From positions 1 through 64,000 of the forward strand of contig NZ_NKUI01000019.1 of the NCBI RefSeq assembly GCF_014845115.1: a stretch of DNA of 64,000 nt, written 5' to 3'. Source of the stretch: Methylorubrum zatmanii. GTDB taxonomy: Bacteria > Pseudomonadota > Alphaproteobacteria > Rhizobiales > Beijerinckiaceae. Each line of letters opens with the position of its first letter. Position 1 is the first letter of the stretch. Of this stretch, positions 36,624-47,604 are shown in pieces. The notes below the pieces were generated by a model. It was not told where the DNA came from, ran no database searches, and worked only from the letters and a program-made list of their open reading frames with translations. The position numbers and the translations under genes were made by a program.

Positions 36624-38063
36624 CTACGTGTGGATCACGCGGCCATAGGCGTCGAGCACGCTCTCATGCATCATCTCGGAGAGCGTCGGATGCGGGAAGA
36701 CCGTGTGCATCAGCTCTTCCTCGGTCGTCTCCAGGTTCATGGCGACGACATAGCCTTGGATCAGCTCCGTCACCTCGGCGCCGATCATGTGAGCCCCGAG
36801 CAGCTGGCCGGTCTTGGCGTCGAAGATCGTCTTGATGAGGCCGTCCGGCTCGCCCAGGGCAATTGCCTTGCCGTTGCCCGCGAAGGGGAAGCGGCCGACC
36901 TTGATCGAGAAGCCGAGATCCTTTGCCTTCGCCTCGGTCAGGCCGACGCTGGCGATCTGCGGGTGGCAATAGGTGCAGCCGGGAATCTTGCCCTTGTCCA
37001 TCGGATGGGTGTGCAGCCCCTTGATGGTCTCGATGCAGATCACGCCCTCATGCTCGGCCTTGTGGGCGAGCATCGGCGGGCCGGCCACGTCGCCGATGGC
37101 GTAGAGGCCGGGCACGTTGGTGCGGCCGAGCCCGTCATTGACGACGACGCCGCGCTCGATCTTCACCCCGAGCTTCTCGAGGCCCAGATTTTCGATGTTG
37201 CCGACGACGCCGACCGCCGAGATCAGCTTCTCGGCGGTGAGCGTCTGCGTCTTGCCCTTGTCGTCCTCCACCGTGGCGGTGACGGAATCGGCGCCCTTCT
37301 CGACCTTCGTCACCTTGGCGCCGGTGAGGATCTTGATGCCTTGCTTCTCGAAGCGCTTGCGGGCGAGGCCGGCGATCTCCGCATCCTCTACGGGGAGGAT
37401 CTGCGGCAGCAGCTCGATCACCGTCACCTCGGCGCCCATGGTGCGGTAGAACGAGGCGAACTCGATGCCGATGGCGCCCGAGCCCATCACCAACAGGCTT
37501 TTGGGCATCGTCTCCGGGACCATGGCGTCGTAATAGGTCCAGATCAGCTTCTTGTCGGGCTCGATACCGGGCAGCACCCGCGGCCGGGCGCCGGTGGCGA
37601 CGACGATGTGCTTGGCCTGATAGGTGCCCGCGCCCTTGGCGCCCTTCGGCGCCTCGGCCCGCTTGGTCTCCTTGACCGTCACTTTGCCGGGTTCGTTGCC
37701 CTTGGCCGCCGCATCGATCGTGGCCTCGCCCCAGATCACGTCGACCTTGTTCTTCTTGAGCAGCATGCCGACGCCGCCGTTGAGCCGGCCCGAGACGCCC
37801 CGGGAGCGCTTGACGATGGCTGCCGCATCGAAGCTGACCTCCTTGGCGGAGAGCCCGTAATCGGCGGCGTGCTGCATGTAGTGGTAGATCTCGGCGGAGC
37901 GCAGCAGCGCCTTGGTCGGGATGCAGCCCCAGTTGAGGCAGATGCCGCCAAGATGCTCGCGGTCGACCACCGCCGTCTTGAACCCGAGCTGCGCCGCGCG
38001 GATCGCGGTGACGTAGCCGCCAGGTCCGGCGCCGATGATGAGGACGTCGTAGGTTTCGGACAT
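36624..38063 (-). CDS. lpd: Dihydrolipoamide dehydrogenase (E3)
   Basis: This FAD flavoprotein (479 residues) reoxidises dihydrolipoyl groups of the E2 subunit with NAD+. The FAD motif is GAGPGGYVTAIRAAQLG at the N-terminus, the redox-active disulfide is GGICLNWGCIPTKALL, the NAD motif is GSGAIGIEFASFY, the second FAD motif is YAIGDVAG, and the C-terminal HPTLSEMM contains the active-site His. There is no fused lipoyl domain. It is the last gene of the pdh group, separated from pdhC by one unusual gene. Confidence 0.96.
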   Translation of the reverse strand: MSETYDVLIIGAGPGGYVTAIRAAQLGFKTAVVDREHLGGICLNWGCIPTKALLRSAEIYHYMQHAADYGLSAKEVSFDAAAIVKRSRGVSGRLNGGVGMLLKKNKVDVIWGEATIDAAAKGNEPGKVTVKETKRAEAPKGAKGAGTYQAKHIVVATGARPRVLPGIEPDKKLIWTYYDAMVPETMPKSLLVMGSGAIGIEFASFYRTMGAEVTVIELLPQILPVEDAEIAGLARKRFEKQGIKILTGAKVTKVEKGADSVTATVEDDKGKTQTLTAEKLISAVGVVGNIENLGLEKLGVKIERGVVVNDGLGRTNVPGLYAIGDVAGPPMLAHKAEHEGVICIETIKGLHTHPMDKGKIPGCTYCHPQIASVGLTEAKAKDLGFSIKVGRFPFAGNGKAIALGEPDGLIKTIFDAKTGQLLGAHMIGAEVTELIQGYVVAMNLETTEEELMHTVFPHPTLSEMMHESVLDAYGRVIHT

Positions 38064-38069
38064 GACCGT

Positions 38070-38729
38070 TTAGCTCCGGATGCGAGCGCGCAGGGCGGCA
38101 AGGGAGAATTTTTCTTTCGAGAGGACGAAAGGTACTTCGAACCTTGTCTTCATCCGCAGAAAATCGCCACGCTTGGTCTCAGCGATATGCTTGCGATAGG
38201 CTTGGAACGGTTGACATTCCCAGCCATCGCCCGTGTGGCCTGTGGCCGGATTGTAAGTCCCGGCGCCATATCGGAAACAGACTTGCGAGTTCTCAAACCT
38301 GCGCAGAAGTTTGCCGTTTACAAAATATTCGACGAAAGCTTGCCTGGGCTTCCATTGACCCCGTAGAATCGTGGAATTTCCAGGATACCAGAGATGGACG
38401 GACCCATCTGCTCCCGCGTACTCTATCTGAGTTCCATGAAATCCAGAATACGTCGAGTAGGTTGCATCTGAGAGTGCTCGGCGGATGTCACTGACCCTGA
38501 CGTCTTTCCTTTGTGCAGCGTAAGCCCGAAGCGCTGCTTCATCGACCAGCGACAAATCGGCTTCCGACCGCAAAATATCCGGGTTTCCCGATTCGATATG
38601 GCGAAAGACCGGTTTGCCATCGACAAACATTGGAAAGTCTGGGACCGGCTCGGCTCGCGCAGGTCTGATGCCGTTTGCGGCAGTGAGCGCGAGCAGAGCA
38701 CCGATGGCAGAGATGATCCAGGCTTGCAC
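38070..38729 (-). CDS. Secreted protein of unknown function inside the pdh operon, low GC
   Basis: This 219-residue protein starts at GTG 38729, 11 bases after the pdhC stop, and ends 6 bases before the lpd start. It has a signal peptide (WIISAIGALLALTAANG, cleavage after ARA). The mature part holds paired Cys residues (FENSQVCFRYG ... GWECQPF) and many aromatic residues (TYSTYSGFHG, LWYPGN). No family was recognised. Its base composition is visibly lower in GC and its codon use differs from the flanking pdhC and lpd, which suggests a recent insertion that kept the operon intact. Confidence 0.65.
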   Translation of the reverse strand: MQAWIISAIGALLALTAANGIRPARAEPVPDFPMFVDGKPVFRHIESGNPDILRSEADLSLVDEAALRAYAAQRKDVRVSDIRRALSDATYSTYSGFHGTQIEYAGADGSVHLWYPGNSTILRGQWKPRQAFVEYFVNGKLLRRFENSQVCFRYGAGTYNPATGHTGDGWECQPFQAYRKHIAETKRGDFLRMKTRFEVPFVLSKEKFSLAALRARIRS

Positions 38730-38740
38730 GGAAGTGGGCC

Positions 38741-40162
38741 TCAGACCAGCATGCCCATCGGGTTCTCGATCAGCCCCTTGAAGGCCGCGATCAGCTCGGC
38801 GCCGAGGGCGCCGTCGAGGACGCGGTGATCGCAGGAGAGGGTGCAGGTCATCACCTGCGCCACCGCCGGCTGCCCGTCCCGGACGACGATCCGCTTCTCG
38901 CCGGCGCCGACCGCGAGGATGGTCGATTGCGGCGGGTTGATCACGGCGGTGAAGTGCTTGATGCCGAACATGCCGAGATTCGACACCGAGGTGACGCCGC
39001 CCTGGTACTCTTCCGGCTTCAGCTTCTTGGCCCGCGCCCGGCTGGCGAAGTCCTTCATCTCGTTGGAGATGGTGGAGAGCGTCTTCTCGTCGGCCCGGCG
39101 GATGACGGGCGTGAACAGGCCGCCGTCGATGGCCACCGCCACACCGACCTCGACATGCTTGAAGCGCAGGATCCGATCCTCCGCCCAGACAGCGTTGGCC
39201 GCCGGGACGCGGGTCAGGGCGAGGCCCATCGCCTTGATGACGAAGTCGTTGACCGAGAGCTTGAACAGCGGCTTGCCGTCCTTGTCCTTGCCGGCGGCGG
39301 CATTCAGCGTCTCGCGCAGCTTCATCAGCGCATCGAGTTCGCAATCGACGGTGAGATAGAAGTGCGGGGCGACCTGCATCGCCTCGGTGAGGCGCTTGGC
39401 GATGGTCTTGCGCATGCCGTCGAGGGAGACCTCCTCGTAGGAGCCCTTCTCGTAGAAGCCCTTGACCTGTTCCAGGCTGAGGCCGGCCGGTGCGCCGCCC
39501 GCCGGAGCGGCCTTCGGCGCCGGGGCAGCGGCCGGCTTCTCTGCCGGAGCCGGCGCGGCGGCAGCCTTGTCCGCTCCCTTAGCCGTCCCCTTGCCCGTCC
39601 CGTTGGCCAGCGCATCCTGCACGTCGCGCTGGATCACCCGGCCATGCGGGCCCGAGCCCTTCACGGCGGAGAGATCGAGCCCCTCCTGCTTGGCGATGCG
39701 GCGGGCGAGCGGCGAGGCGAAGACGCGGCCTCCCGCTTCGGAGGCGGCGGCCGGCGCAGCCCCGTTCGGTTTGGCCCCTTCCGGCGCCTGATCGACCCGG
39801 GCGTAGGAGGCGTGGCTGCCATCCGGTGCGGCGTTCTGATCGGGCGTGCCCTTGGGCTCGACGGGGGCGGTCTTCGCCTCGCCGCCGGCCTTCTGCGCCT
39901 GGACGCTCGCCGGATCCTCGCCCTCTTCCGCGATCAACGCGATCAGCTCGTTGACCGGCACGTCCGCCGTGCCTTCGGCCACCAGGATCTTGGCCAGCAC
40001 GCCCTCATCGACAGCCTCGACCTCCATGGTCGCCTTGTCGGTCTCGATCTCGGCGATCACGTCGCCGGACTTGATCGCGTCGCCCTCTTTTTTGAGCCAC
40101 TTGGCGAGGTTGCCCTTCTCCATCGTCGGCGAAAGGGCGGGCATCAGGACGTTGATCGGCAT
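38741..40162 (-). CDS. pdhC: Pyruvate dehydrogenase E2 (dihydrolipoamide acetyltransferase)
   Basis: This 473-residue core subunit transfers acetyl groups to CoA. The N-terminal lipoyl domain has the lipoylated Lys in ETDKATMEV. An Ala/Pro-rich linker follows, then the peripheral-subunit-binding domain (ASPLARRIAKQEGLDLSAV), a second Ala/Pro linker and the catalytic domain ending with DHRVLDGALGA (catalytic His and Asp). It needs lipoate from LipA, encoded at 29.4 kb. Its single lipoyl domain fits the alphaproteobacterial form. Confidence 0.97.
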   Translation of the reverse strand: MPINVLMPALSPTMEKGNLAKWLKKEGDAIKSGDVIAEIETDKATMEVEAVDEGVLAKILVAEGTADVPVNELIALIAEEGEDPASVQAQKAGGEAKTAPVEPKGTPDQNAAPDGSHASYARVDQAPEGAKPNGAAPAAASEAGGRVFASPLARRIAKQEGLDLSAVKGSGPHGRVIQRDVQDALANGTGKGTAKGADKAAAAPAPAEKPAAAPAPKAAPAGGAPAGLSLEQVKGFYEKGSYEEVSLDGMRKTIAKRLTEAMQVAPHFYLTVDCELDALMKLRETLNAAAGKDKDGKPLFKLSVNDFVIKAMGLALTRVPAANAVWAEDRILRFKHVEVGVAVAIDGGLFTPVIRRADEKTLSTISNEMKDFASRARAKKLKPEEYQGGVTSVSNLGMFGIKHFTAVINPPQSTILAVGAGEKRIVVRDGQPAVAQVMTCTLSCDHRVLDGALGAELIAAFKGLIENPMGMLV

Positions 40163-40194
40163 CGTGTCGTTCCCGAGCGGCCTTCAAGAAGGGG

Positions 40195-40473
40195 TCAGTT
40201 GAGGACGTTGTTGGGGTCGAGGCTTTCGGCCTCCCACCCGGCGCGGATCCGCTCGAAGGCTTCCTCCTCCGAGGTGTCCGTCTCCAGGGCGTAGGCGCGG
40301 GCGGCCTGGCGCGCGAGATCGATCAGCAGGCGGCCCCAGGTCGCCGGATCGTCGAAGGCACGCCGGAGCGCGACGCTCACGGCCCCGTCGACGATGGAGG
40401 CGCGCACAATCTCGATCCCGCCCTGTTCCAGGGCGTCGGGCGGGATATCGAGTTCTTCGAATTCCTGAGACAT
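40195..40473 (-). CDS. DUF5076 family protein
   Basis: This 92-residue acidic protein lies between pdhB and pdhC. The pdhB stop is immediately followed by this start, so the genes are co-translated. Family features are DIPPDALEQGGIEIVRASIVDG and a C-terminal helical region (EEEAFERIRAGWEAE). DUF5076 genes recur in alphaproteobacterial pdh operons; their role is unknown but probably linked to assembly or control of the complex. Confidence 0.8.
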   Translation of the reverse strand: MSQEFEELDIPPDALEQGGIEIVRASIVDGAVSVALRRAFDDPATWGRLLIDLARQAARAYALETDTSEEEAFERIRAGWEAESLDPNNVLN

Positions 40474-41922
40474 TTACTTGTAGCAGACGCTCTTGGCGGC
40501 TTCGACGACTTCCGCCACGCTCGGCAGAGCCAGCTTCTCCAGGTTCGCGGCGTAGGGCATCGGCACGTCCTTGCCGGTCACCCGCAGCACCGGAGCGTCG
40601 AGATAGTCGAAGGCATCGACCATCAGGCGGGCGACGATCTCGGCGCCGACGCCCGATTGCGGGAAGCCTTCCTCGACGCAGACGCAGCGGCCGGTCTTCT
40701 TGACCGATTCCACCACCGTGGCGCTGTCCATCGGCCGGATCGTGCGCAGGTCGATCACCTCCGCCTCGATGCCCTGCTCGGACAGAATCTGGGCCGCCTT
40801 GAGGGCGTAGGTCATGCCGATGGAGAAGGAGACGAGTGTGACGTCCGTGCCGGGACGGTGGATGCGGGCCTTGCCGATCGGCAGCACCAGATCCTCGATC
40901 TGCGGCACCGGGAAGGACTGGCCGTAGAGGATCTCGTTCTCGAGGAAGATCACCGGGTTGGGATCGCGGATCGCCGCCTTGAGCAGGCCCTTGGCGTCGG
41001 AGGCCGTGTAGGGCGCGATCACCTTGAGGCCCGGTACGTTGGAGTACCACGCGGCGTAATCGTGGCTGTGCTGGGCGCCGACGCGGGCGGCGGCGCCGTT
41101 GGGGCCGCGGAACACGATCGGGCAGCCGAGCTGGCCGCCGGACATGTAGAGGGTCTTGGCCGCCGAGTTGATGATGTGGTCGATCGCCTGCATGGCGAAG
41201 TTGAAGGTCATGAACTCGACGATGGGCTTGAGGCCCATGAAGGCCGCGCCGACGCCGATACCGGCGAAGCCGTGCTCGGTGATCGGGGTATCGACCACGC
41301 GGCGGGCGCCGAATTCCTGAAGCAGTCCCTGCGTGATCTTGTAGGCGCCCTGATACTCGGCGACCTCCTCGCCCATCACGAAGACTTTGTCGTCCTTGCG
41401 CATTTCCTCGGCCATGGCATCGCGCAGGGCCTCGCGCACGGTCGTGGTCACCATCGGTGAATCGGCCGGGAATTCCTCCATCACCGGGGCTGGCGCCTTG
41501 TTGGTGATGACGGCCGGCGCCGCCGTCGCCTTCGGAGCATCCTCACCGCTCTTGGCGGTGGCGGACGGTTTTTCCGTCATGCCCTCGGCGTCCATGTCGG
41601 GCGTCGGGGCCGGGGCGCCGCCATCGGCGCCGTTGGGCTTGCCCTTGCCGCCGCTCGCGGCGGCGGCCGAGACGTCCTCGCCCTCTTCGGCGATGATGGC
41701 GATGGGCGTGTTGACGGCCACGTTCTCGGTGCCGTCCGGCACCAGGATCTTGGCCAGCACACCCTCGTCGATCGCCTCGACCTCCATGGTCGCCTTATCG
41801 GTCTCGATCTCGGCGAGCACGTCGCCGGCCTTGACCGCGTCGCCCTCCTTCTTGAGCCACTTGGCGAGCTTTCCCTCCTCCATGGTCGGAGAGAGGGCGG
41901 GCATCAGAATGTCGGTCGCCAT
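40474..41922 (-). CDS. pdhB: Pyruvate dehydrogenase E1 beta subunit with fused lipoyl domain
   Basis: This 482-residue subunit has its own N-terminal lipoyl domain (residues 1-80, ETDKATMEV), a feature of alphaproteobacterial PdhB. A linker of about 70 residues and the transketolase-like E1-beta domain follow: [55 protein letters not shown]. With PdhA it binds thiamine diphosphate and decarboxylates pyruvate. The start at 41922 puts the lipoyl domain at the very N-terminus, as in homologues. Confidence 0.96.
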   Translation of the reverse strand: MATDILMPALSPTMEEGKLAKWLKKEGDAVKAGDVLAEIETDKATMEVEAIDEGVLAKILVPDGTENVAVNTPIAIIAEEGEDVSAAAASGGKGKPNGADGGAPAPTPDMDAEGMTEKPSATAKSGEDAPKATAAPAVITNKAPAPVMEEFPADSPMVTTTVREALRDAMAEEMRKDDKVFVMGEEVAEYQGAYKITQGLLQEFGARRVVDTPITEHGFAGIGVGAAFMGLKPIVEFMTFNFAMQAIDHIINSAAKTLYMSGGQLGCPIVFRGPNGAAARVGAQHSHDYAAWYSNVPGLKVIAPYTASDAKGLLKAAIRDPNPVIFLENEILYGQSFPVPQIEDLVLPIGKARIHRPGTDVTLVSFSIGMTYALKAAQILSEQGIEAEVIDLRTIRPMDSATVVESVKKTGRCVCVEEGFPQSGVGAEIVARLMVDAFDYLDAPVLRVTGKDVPMPYAANLEKLALPSVAEVVEAAKSVCYK

Positions 41923-41965
41923 TTGCGCTGCTCTATCGATCCGGGTGCGTCGACGGTCGGGCGCC

Positions 41966-43015
41966 TCAGGCGCGGGCTTCGAGAAGAATGTCGGTCCAAA
42001 GCTCCGACGGATCGGGCTCGGCGTCGTGGGTGGCGAAATCGGCGGATTCGTTGACGATCTCGCGGACCTTGGCATCGATGCCCTTTAGGTCGGCCTCCGG
42101 CACGCCATGCGCCTCGATCAGGCGCTTGCGCACCATCTCGATGGGGTCGTGCTCGTCGCGCATCTTCGAGACCTCGTCCTTCGACCGGTACTTGGCCGGG
42201 TCGGACATCGAGTGGCCGCGATAGCGGTAGGTCTGCATCTCGAGGATGTAGGGCCCCTCGCCCGAGCGGGCGTGCTGGATCGCGCGGGCTGCGGCCTCGC
42301 GCACCGTGCGCACATCCATGCCGTCGACCTGCTCACCGGGGATGCCGAAGGAGAGGCCGCGCTTGGAAAAGTCCGTCTGCGCCGAGGCGCGGGCCACCGA
42401 GGTGCCCATGGCGTAGCGGTTGTTCTCGACGATGTAGACCACCGGCAGCTTCCACAGGGCCGCCATGTTGAAGCTCTCGTAGACCTGGCCCTGGTTGGCC
42501 GCGCCGTCGCCCATATAGGTGAAGCTGACCTTGCCGTTCTTGAGGTAGGCGTCGGCGAAGGCGAGGCCGGTGCCGAGCGCGACTTGCGCGCCGACGATGC
42601 CGTGGCCGCCGAAGAACTGCTTCTCGCGGCTGAACATGTGCATCGAGCCGCCCTTGCCGCGGGAATAGCCGCCGCGGCGCCCGGTCAGCTCGGCCATCAC
42701 GCCCTTGGCGTCCATACCGCAGGCCAGCATGTGGCCGTGGTCACGGTAGCCGGTGATGTTCTGGTCTCCGTCCTCGCCGGCCATCTGCACGCCGACGACG
42801 ACCGCCTCCTGACCGATGTACAAGTGGCAGAAGCCGCCGATCAGGCCCATGCCGTAGAGCTGGCCTGCCTTCTCCTCGAAGCGGCGGATCAGCAGCATCT
42901 CGCGGTAGGCGTGGAGATCCTCGTCCCGGGTGAACTGAGGAATGTTCGGGGCAGGCCGGTGCTGCGGCGCATCCGTGTCCGTCGCAGGTTTCCCCGCCTC
43001 GCTGCCCGCACCCAT
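41966..43015 (-). CDS. pdhA: Pyruvate dehydrogenase E1 alpha subunit
   Basis: This 349-residue thiamine-diphosphate enzyme subunit has the ThDP motif [17 protein letters not shown] ... [10 protein letters not shown]. The phosphorylation-loop region [15 protein letters not shown] is also conserved. It starts the pdh group; the stop is 43 bases before pdhB. The upstream space 43016-43192 is AT-rich near 43130-43195 and likely carries the operon promoter, because the ftsB-like gene lies beyond it. Confidence 0.97.
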   Translation of the reverse strand: MGAGSEAGKPATDTDAPQHRPAPNIPQFTRDEDLHAYREMLLIRRFEEKAGQLYGMGLIGGFCHLYIGQEAVVVGVQMAGEDGDQNITGYRDHGHMLACGMDAKGVMAELTGRRGGYSRGKGGSMHMFSREKQFFGGHGIVGAQVALGTGLAFADAYLKNGKVSFTYMGDGAANQGQVYESFNMAALWKLPVVYIVENNRYAMGTSVARASAQTDFSKRGLSFGIPGEQVDGMDVRTVREAAARAIQHARSGEGPYILEMQTYRYRGHSMSDPAKYRSKDEVSKMRDEHDPIEMVRKRLIEAHGVPEADLKGIDAKVREIVNESADFATHDAEPDPSELWTDILLEARA

Positions 43016-43192
43016 CGGCGTCCTCCAGAAAGCTCGCTGTTACGCGGGGTTCTAGGACAGCGACTTACGGAAATCGAGGGGTGGACTGACAGCGGCCAAG
43101 TCCTGTCACCGCAACGCTTGTCGATTCGGTGACACAATTAAAACAGGGTTGTTCAAATGCTATTTTGAACAATTGAGCCGGCGCTAAAAAAT

Positions 43193-43504
43193 CTATGGAT
43201 CTATGATGACGATGTCGTTGGGATGAACACGGCCCAGCACCACGCGGGCCCGTTCTTCCAGAAGATCACGGTCGATCTGCTCGCTGCGCAGCAGGGAGAC
43301 CCGGTGCTCCCAGGTCGTGCGCTCAGCCCTGGCGACGTTGAGTTCCTGGGTCAGACCGTAGGCCTCGATCTTGAGCGCCCGCTTGGCCTCCAGGCCACGA
43401 TTGCCGCTCTCCGCCTGATGCACGAAGTAGCCGACGACGAGCGCGGACACCGTCCACAGGACGGCAGGAACGACGATGGCGCGGACGCGGCGGCGAATAA
43501 CCAT
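43193..43504 (-). CDS. ftsB: FtsB/DivIC-type septum-formation initiator
   Basis: This 103-residue bitopic membrane protein has a short basic cytoplasmic N-terminus (VIRRRVRAIV), one membrane helix (about residues 8-27) and a periplasmic coiled coil (NRGLEAKRALKIEAYGLTQELN ... ). It ends with EERARVVLGRVHPNDIVI, as in the family. In E. coli FtsB joins FtsL and FtsQ at the divisome. Location between eno and the pdh genes is the normal alphaproteobacterial and enterobacterial (eno-ftsB) neighbourhood. A GTG at 43513 is an alternative start. Confidence 0.85.
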   Translation of the reverse strand: MVIRRRVRAIVVPAVLWTVSALVVGYFVHQAESGNRGLEAKRALKIEAYGLTQELNVARAERTTWEHRVSLLRSEQIDRDLLEERARVVLGRVHPNDIVIIDP

Positions 43505-43586
43505 GGCGGGCACGAGGATCGCCCGATCAAGGTGAAGAAAGCGTTGCCGGGCGACGACGGAGCGCTGGGCCGGGAGCGCAAAAAGA

Positions 43587-43621
43587 GGGGCGCGGCGAGC
43601 CCATTCGGCTCGCCGCGCCCC
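43587..43621 (-). terminator. Intrinsic terminator of eno
   Basis: GGGGCGCGGCGAGCC (43587-43601) and GGCTCGCCGCGCCCC (43607-43621) form a perfect 15-bp stem with a 5-base loop, followed on the minus strand by TCTTTTTGCG. It lies 18 bases after the eno stop, between eno and the ftsB-like gene. Confidence 0.85.
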
Positions 43622-43639
43622 TTGCCGCTCAGGCGCCGA

Positions 43640-45016
<1,377 letters not shown>

Positions 45017-45193
45017 TTATCTGCCAACCTTCGAAAGGGGGCAAGCTCCCGGCCTGCCTTCGACCCCACACCGATTTCACAAATTTTGCGATGCGCCGCT
45101 TTGGGCGGCCATCGGAGCGGCCCGCCCCCACAGTGATCCTGACATTCGCCGATGACAATAGGCGCCGGCGATCACAGGGCGTATAGGCCGGTC

Positions 45194-45655
45194 ATGGATC
45201 CCATCGAACACCACGCCAGGCAGCTGGGCCGCCAGACGCCGCTCCCGACCTCTCCGGAAACCGCGCAGCTCGACCGAGTGCCGAACCCGCATGCCGACAC
45301 CGACTATCTCGCCCGTTTTACCGCGCCGGAATTCACTTCCCTCTGCCCGGTGACCGGGCAGCCGGACTTCGCCACCCTCGTCATCGATTATGTGCCGGAT
45401 CGCTGGCTGGTGGAGTCGAAATCGCTCAAGCTCTATCTCGGGGCCTTCCGCAACCACGGCGCCTTCCATGAGGATTGCACCGTGGGCATCGGCCGGCGCC
45501 TCGTGGAGGTTCTCGAGCCGCGCTGGTTGCGGATCGGCGGGTATTGGTATCCCCGCGGCGGCATTCCGATCGACGTGTTCTGGCAGACGGGCGAGCCGCT
45601 GAAATCGGTCTGGCTTCCGGACCAGGGTGTCGCTCCCTATCGCGGCCGGGGCTGA
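45194..45655 (+). CDS. queF: NADPH-dependent 7-cyano-7-deazaguanine reductase QueF
   Basis: This 153-residue enzyme of the short, single-domain type reduces preQ0 to preQ1 in queuosine biosynthesis. The catalytic pair is in [14 protein letters not shown] (C51 and D58), followed by [21 protein letters not shown], the substrate-binding signature. ATG 45194 fits the family length. No preQ1 riboswitch consensus was recognised upstream. Confidence 0.95.
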   Translation: MDPIEHHARQLGRQTPLPTSPETAQLDRVPNPHADTDYLARFTAPEFTSLCPVTGQPDFATLVIDYVPDRWLVESKSLKLYLGAFRNHGAFHEDCTVGIGRRLVEVLEPRWLRIGGYWYPRGGIPIDVFWQTGEPLKSVWLPDQGVAPYRGRG

Positions 45656-45695
45656 GCGGGCAGCCGGCCTCGACGATGGCAGGCCCAAACGAAAA

Positions 45696-45733
45696 GGGCG
45701 GCCGGAGCATCCTCCGGCCGCCCTGTTGCTGTT
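45696..45733. terminator. Bidirectional intrinsic terminator
   Basis: GGGCGGCCGGAG (45696-45707) and CTCCGGCCGCCC (45712-45723) form a perfect 12-bp stem with a 4-base loop. It is followed by TGTTGCTGTTT on the plus strand and by TTTTCGTTT on the minus strand. It lies between the convergent queF and the small secreted-protein gene and serves both. Confidence 0.85.
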
Positions 45734-45749
45734 TCACGAGACTTTCGCC

Positions 45750-46049
45750 TCAGTAGCCGTAATCGTAGCCATAGGCCGGACGACCGTAATAGGAATCCCG
45801 GGCATAGGCGTCGCGGGCCGCACCGGCGGCAATCGCACCGGCGGCAAGGCCGGCGATGCCAAGGCCGACGGCCGCACCGGTGCTGATGCCCCGGCGGCGT
45901 CCACCGTAATAGGCCCGAGTGCCGTAGCCGCCATGATAATGACCGTAATGGTGGCCGTAGCCACGGCCATAGGGGCGTGCATCGGCGGAGGTGGCGGTCA
46001 GCGTGCCGACGGAGATCAGAGCGGCCGTCACGAGGGCGAGTTTACGCAT
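45750..46049 (-). CDS. Small secreted Tyr/Gly/Arg-rich protein
   Basis: This 99-residue protein has a signal peptide (about residues 1-24, cleavage after ADA). The mature part has a YGRGYGHHYGHYHGGYG block, then a glycine-zipper-like hydrophobic stretch (GAAVGLGIAGLAAGAIAAGAA), then YYGRPAYGYDYGY. Such proteins are abundant in Methylobacterium and other Rhizobiales and are of unknown, possibly envelope-associated, function. Confidence 0.7.
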   Translation of the reverse strand: MRKLALVTAALISVGTLTATSADARPYGRGYGHHYGHYHGGYGTRAYYGGRRRGISTGAAVGLGIAGLAAGAIAAGAARDAYARDSYYGRPAYGYDYGY

Positions 46050-46224
46050 AGCGTCCTTTCCAGTCGAGGAATATCTTGACAGGAAAACACCGAGCTTGGC
46101 TGAAAGTTCCCAGCATACGGGACTACTGGCAGCCCTTTATCCGTGTCTTCCCTCACCTCATCTGAAAACGGGGATAACCTGCGCTCGCTGAACCAGAGCT
46201 GAAGCCGAATCCGCCGAGGCTCGG

Positions 46225-47073
46225 TCAGGTCTTCGCGATACGGTCGAAGGCCATCAGCGTCTCGATCAGAGCCGGCAGGTCGGCCAAAGCCACCATGTTT
46301 GGCCCATCCGAGGGCGCGCGATCGGGATCGGGATGGGTCTCGATGAAAATGCCGGCCACTCCCACCGCGACGGCGGCGCGGGCAAGCACCGGGACGAATT
46401 CGCGCTGGCCGCCGGAGGTCGCGCCCTGCCCGCCCGGCTGCTGCACCGAGTGGGTCGCGTCGAACACGACCGGCGCGCCCTCGGTAACCCGGGCCATGAT
46501 CGGCAGAGCCCTCATGTCGGAGACGAGGGTATTGTAGCCGAAGGAGGCCCCGCGTTCGGTGACGATGACGTTGGGATTGCCGGCCTCCGTCACCTTCGCC
46601 GCGACATGGGCCATGTCCCAGGGGGCGAGGAACTGCCCCTTCTTGACGTTGACCGCCCGGCCTGTCGCCGCCGCGGCGAGCAGCAGATCGGTCTGGCGGC
46701 ACAGGAAGGCCGGAATCTGGAGAACATCGACGGCCTCGGCCGCCCGGGCGCATTGCTCCGCCTCGTGCACGTCCGTGAGCACCGGAAGCCCGAGGCTCTC
46801 GCGAATCTCGGCGAAGACCGGCAGAGCCTCGTCGAGCCCGACGCCGCGGGCCGTCCGGCCGGAGGTGCGGTTGGCCTTGTCGAAGGACGATTTGAACACG
46901 AGGCCGATGCCGAGCCCGGCCGCCATTTCCTTGAGGGCGGCGGCGACTTCGAGGGCGTGGTTGCGCCCTTCGAGCTGGCAAGGGCCGGCGATCAGCGCCA
47001 GCGGCAGATGGTTGGCGAAGGCGACGCCGCCGACGCGGACGACGGAACCGGAGGTCTGTGCAGTCTGGGACAT
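46225..47073 (-). CDS. kdsA: 3-deoxy-D-manno-octulosonate 8-phosphate synthase (KdsA), metal-dependent class
   Basis: This 282-residue enzyme condenses PEP with arabinose 5-phosphate in Kdo and lipopolysaccharide synthesis. Motifs are [56 protein letters not shown] and [18 protein letters not shown]. The Cys in AGPCQLEG replaces the Asn of the E. coli type and marks the metal-dependent (Aquifex-like) class. The PEP it uses is made by Eno, encoded 2 kb to the left. Confidence 0.96.
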   Translation of the reverse strand: MSQTAQTSGSVVRVGGVAFANHLPLALIAGPCQLEGRNHALEVAAALKEMAAGLGIGLVFKSSFDKANRTSGRTARGVGLDEALPVFAEIRESLGLPVLTDVHEAEQCARAAEAVDVLQIPAFLCRQTDLLLAAAATGRAVNVKKGQFLAPWDMAHVAAKVTEAGNPNVIVTERGASFGYNTLVSDMRALPIMARVTEGAPVVFDATHSVQQPGGQGATSGGQREFVPVLARAAVAVGVAGIFIETHPDPDRAPSDGPNMVALADLPALIETLMAFDRIAKT

Positions 47074-47082
47074 GGCTCGGCT

Positions 47083-47577
47083 CTAACCCCTCGCCACCCG
47101 GTGGGAAAGGCCGTGACCGCGATGAGGCCGGTCCGGCGCGAGGCGACAGAGGCTGCCGCCGCCGATGCCGTCGGGCCGGTCACCGGGATCACAGCGCAGG
47201 ACCGCGCCGTCGCTGCGACCGAGCTGCGGCTCACCGGTGAGCAGGCTGTCCTGGTGCAGGCGCAGGGCGAGGGCCTCCACGGCTTCGGGGGAGGCGCCGG
47301 TCAGCGTCTTCGCCGCGAGGCCGATCAGCACGAAGAAGGCGCGCGGCGGCTCGCGGCGATCCGAACGGAACAGAAGCCGGCGGGGCGGGGCGCAGTCGAG
47401 GCTCATCCGGTCGGCATCGACGGCACGGAACACCACCGTCGAGCCGCTGCGTCCGGCGAGGGCGACGCCCGTGCCCCTGATCAGCCGCACGGTGAACCTA
47501 TCGCAGGAATCCGCCCCGGCGGGGACCGTGAGGACGAGGGATAGCAGGAGGCCGGCGAGGAGGGCGCGCAGGGTCAT
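47083..47577 (-). CDS. Exported hypothetical protein
   Basis: This 164-residue protein has a signal peptide (about residues 1-22, cleavage after GADS or AGA). The mature domain has Cys at two to four positions (DSCDRF, SLDCAPP, LRCDPG, SLCRLAP), which may form disulfides. No family was recognised. It ends 9 bases before the kdsA start on the same strand. Confidence 0.6.
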   Translation of the reverse strand: MTLRALLAGLLLSLVLTVPAGADSCDRFTVRLIRGTGVALAGRSGSTVVFRAVDADRMSLDCAPPRRLLFRSDRREPPRAFFVLIGLAAKTLTGASPEAVEALALRLHQDSLLTGEPQLGRSDGAVLRCDPGDRPDGIGGGSLCRLAPDRPHRGHGLSHRVARG

Positions 47578-47604
47578 GCCGCCGCCATAGCACGGCCGCT
47601 TCTC

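Noticed and set aside
45080-45193. Possible preQ1 riboswitch before queF
   Set aside because: The conserved stem, the C-rich loop and the terminal A-rich CTA element could not be found in this leader.
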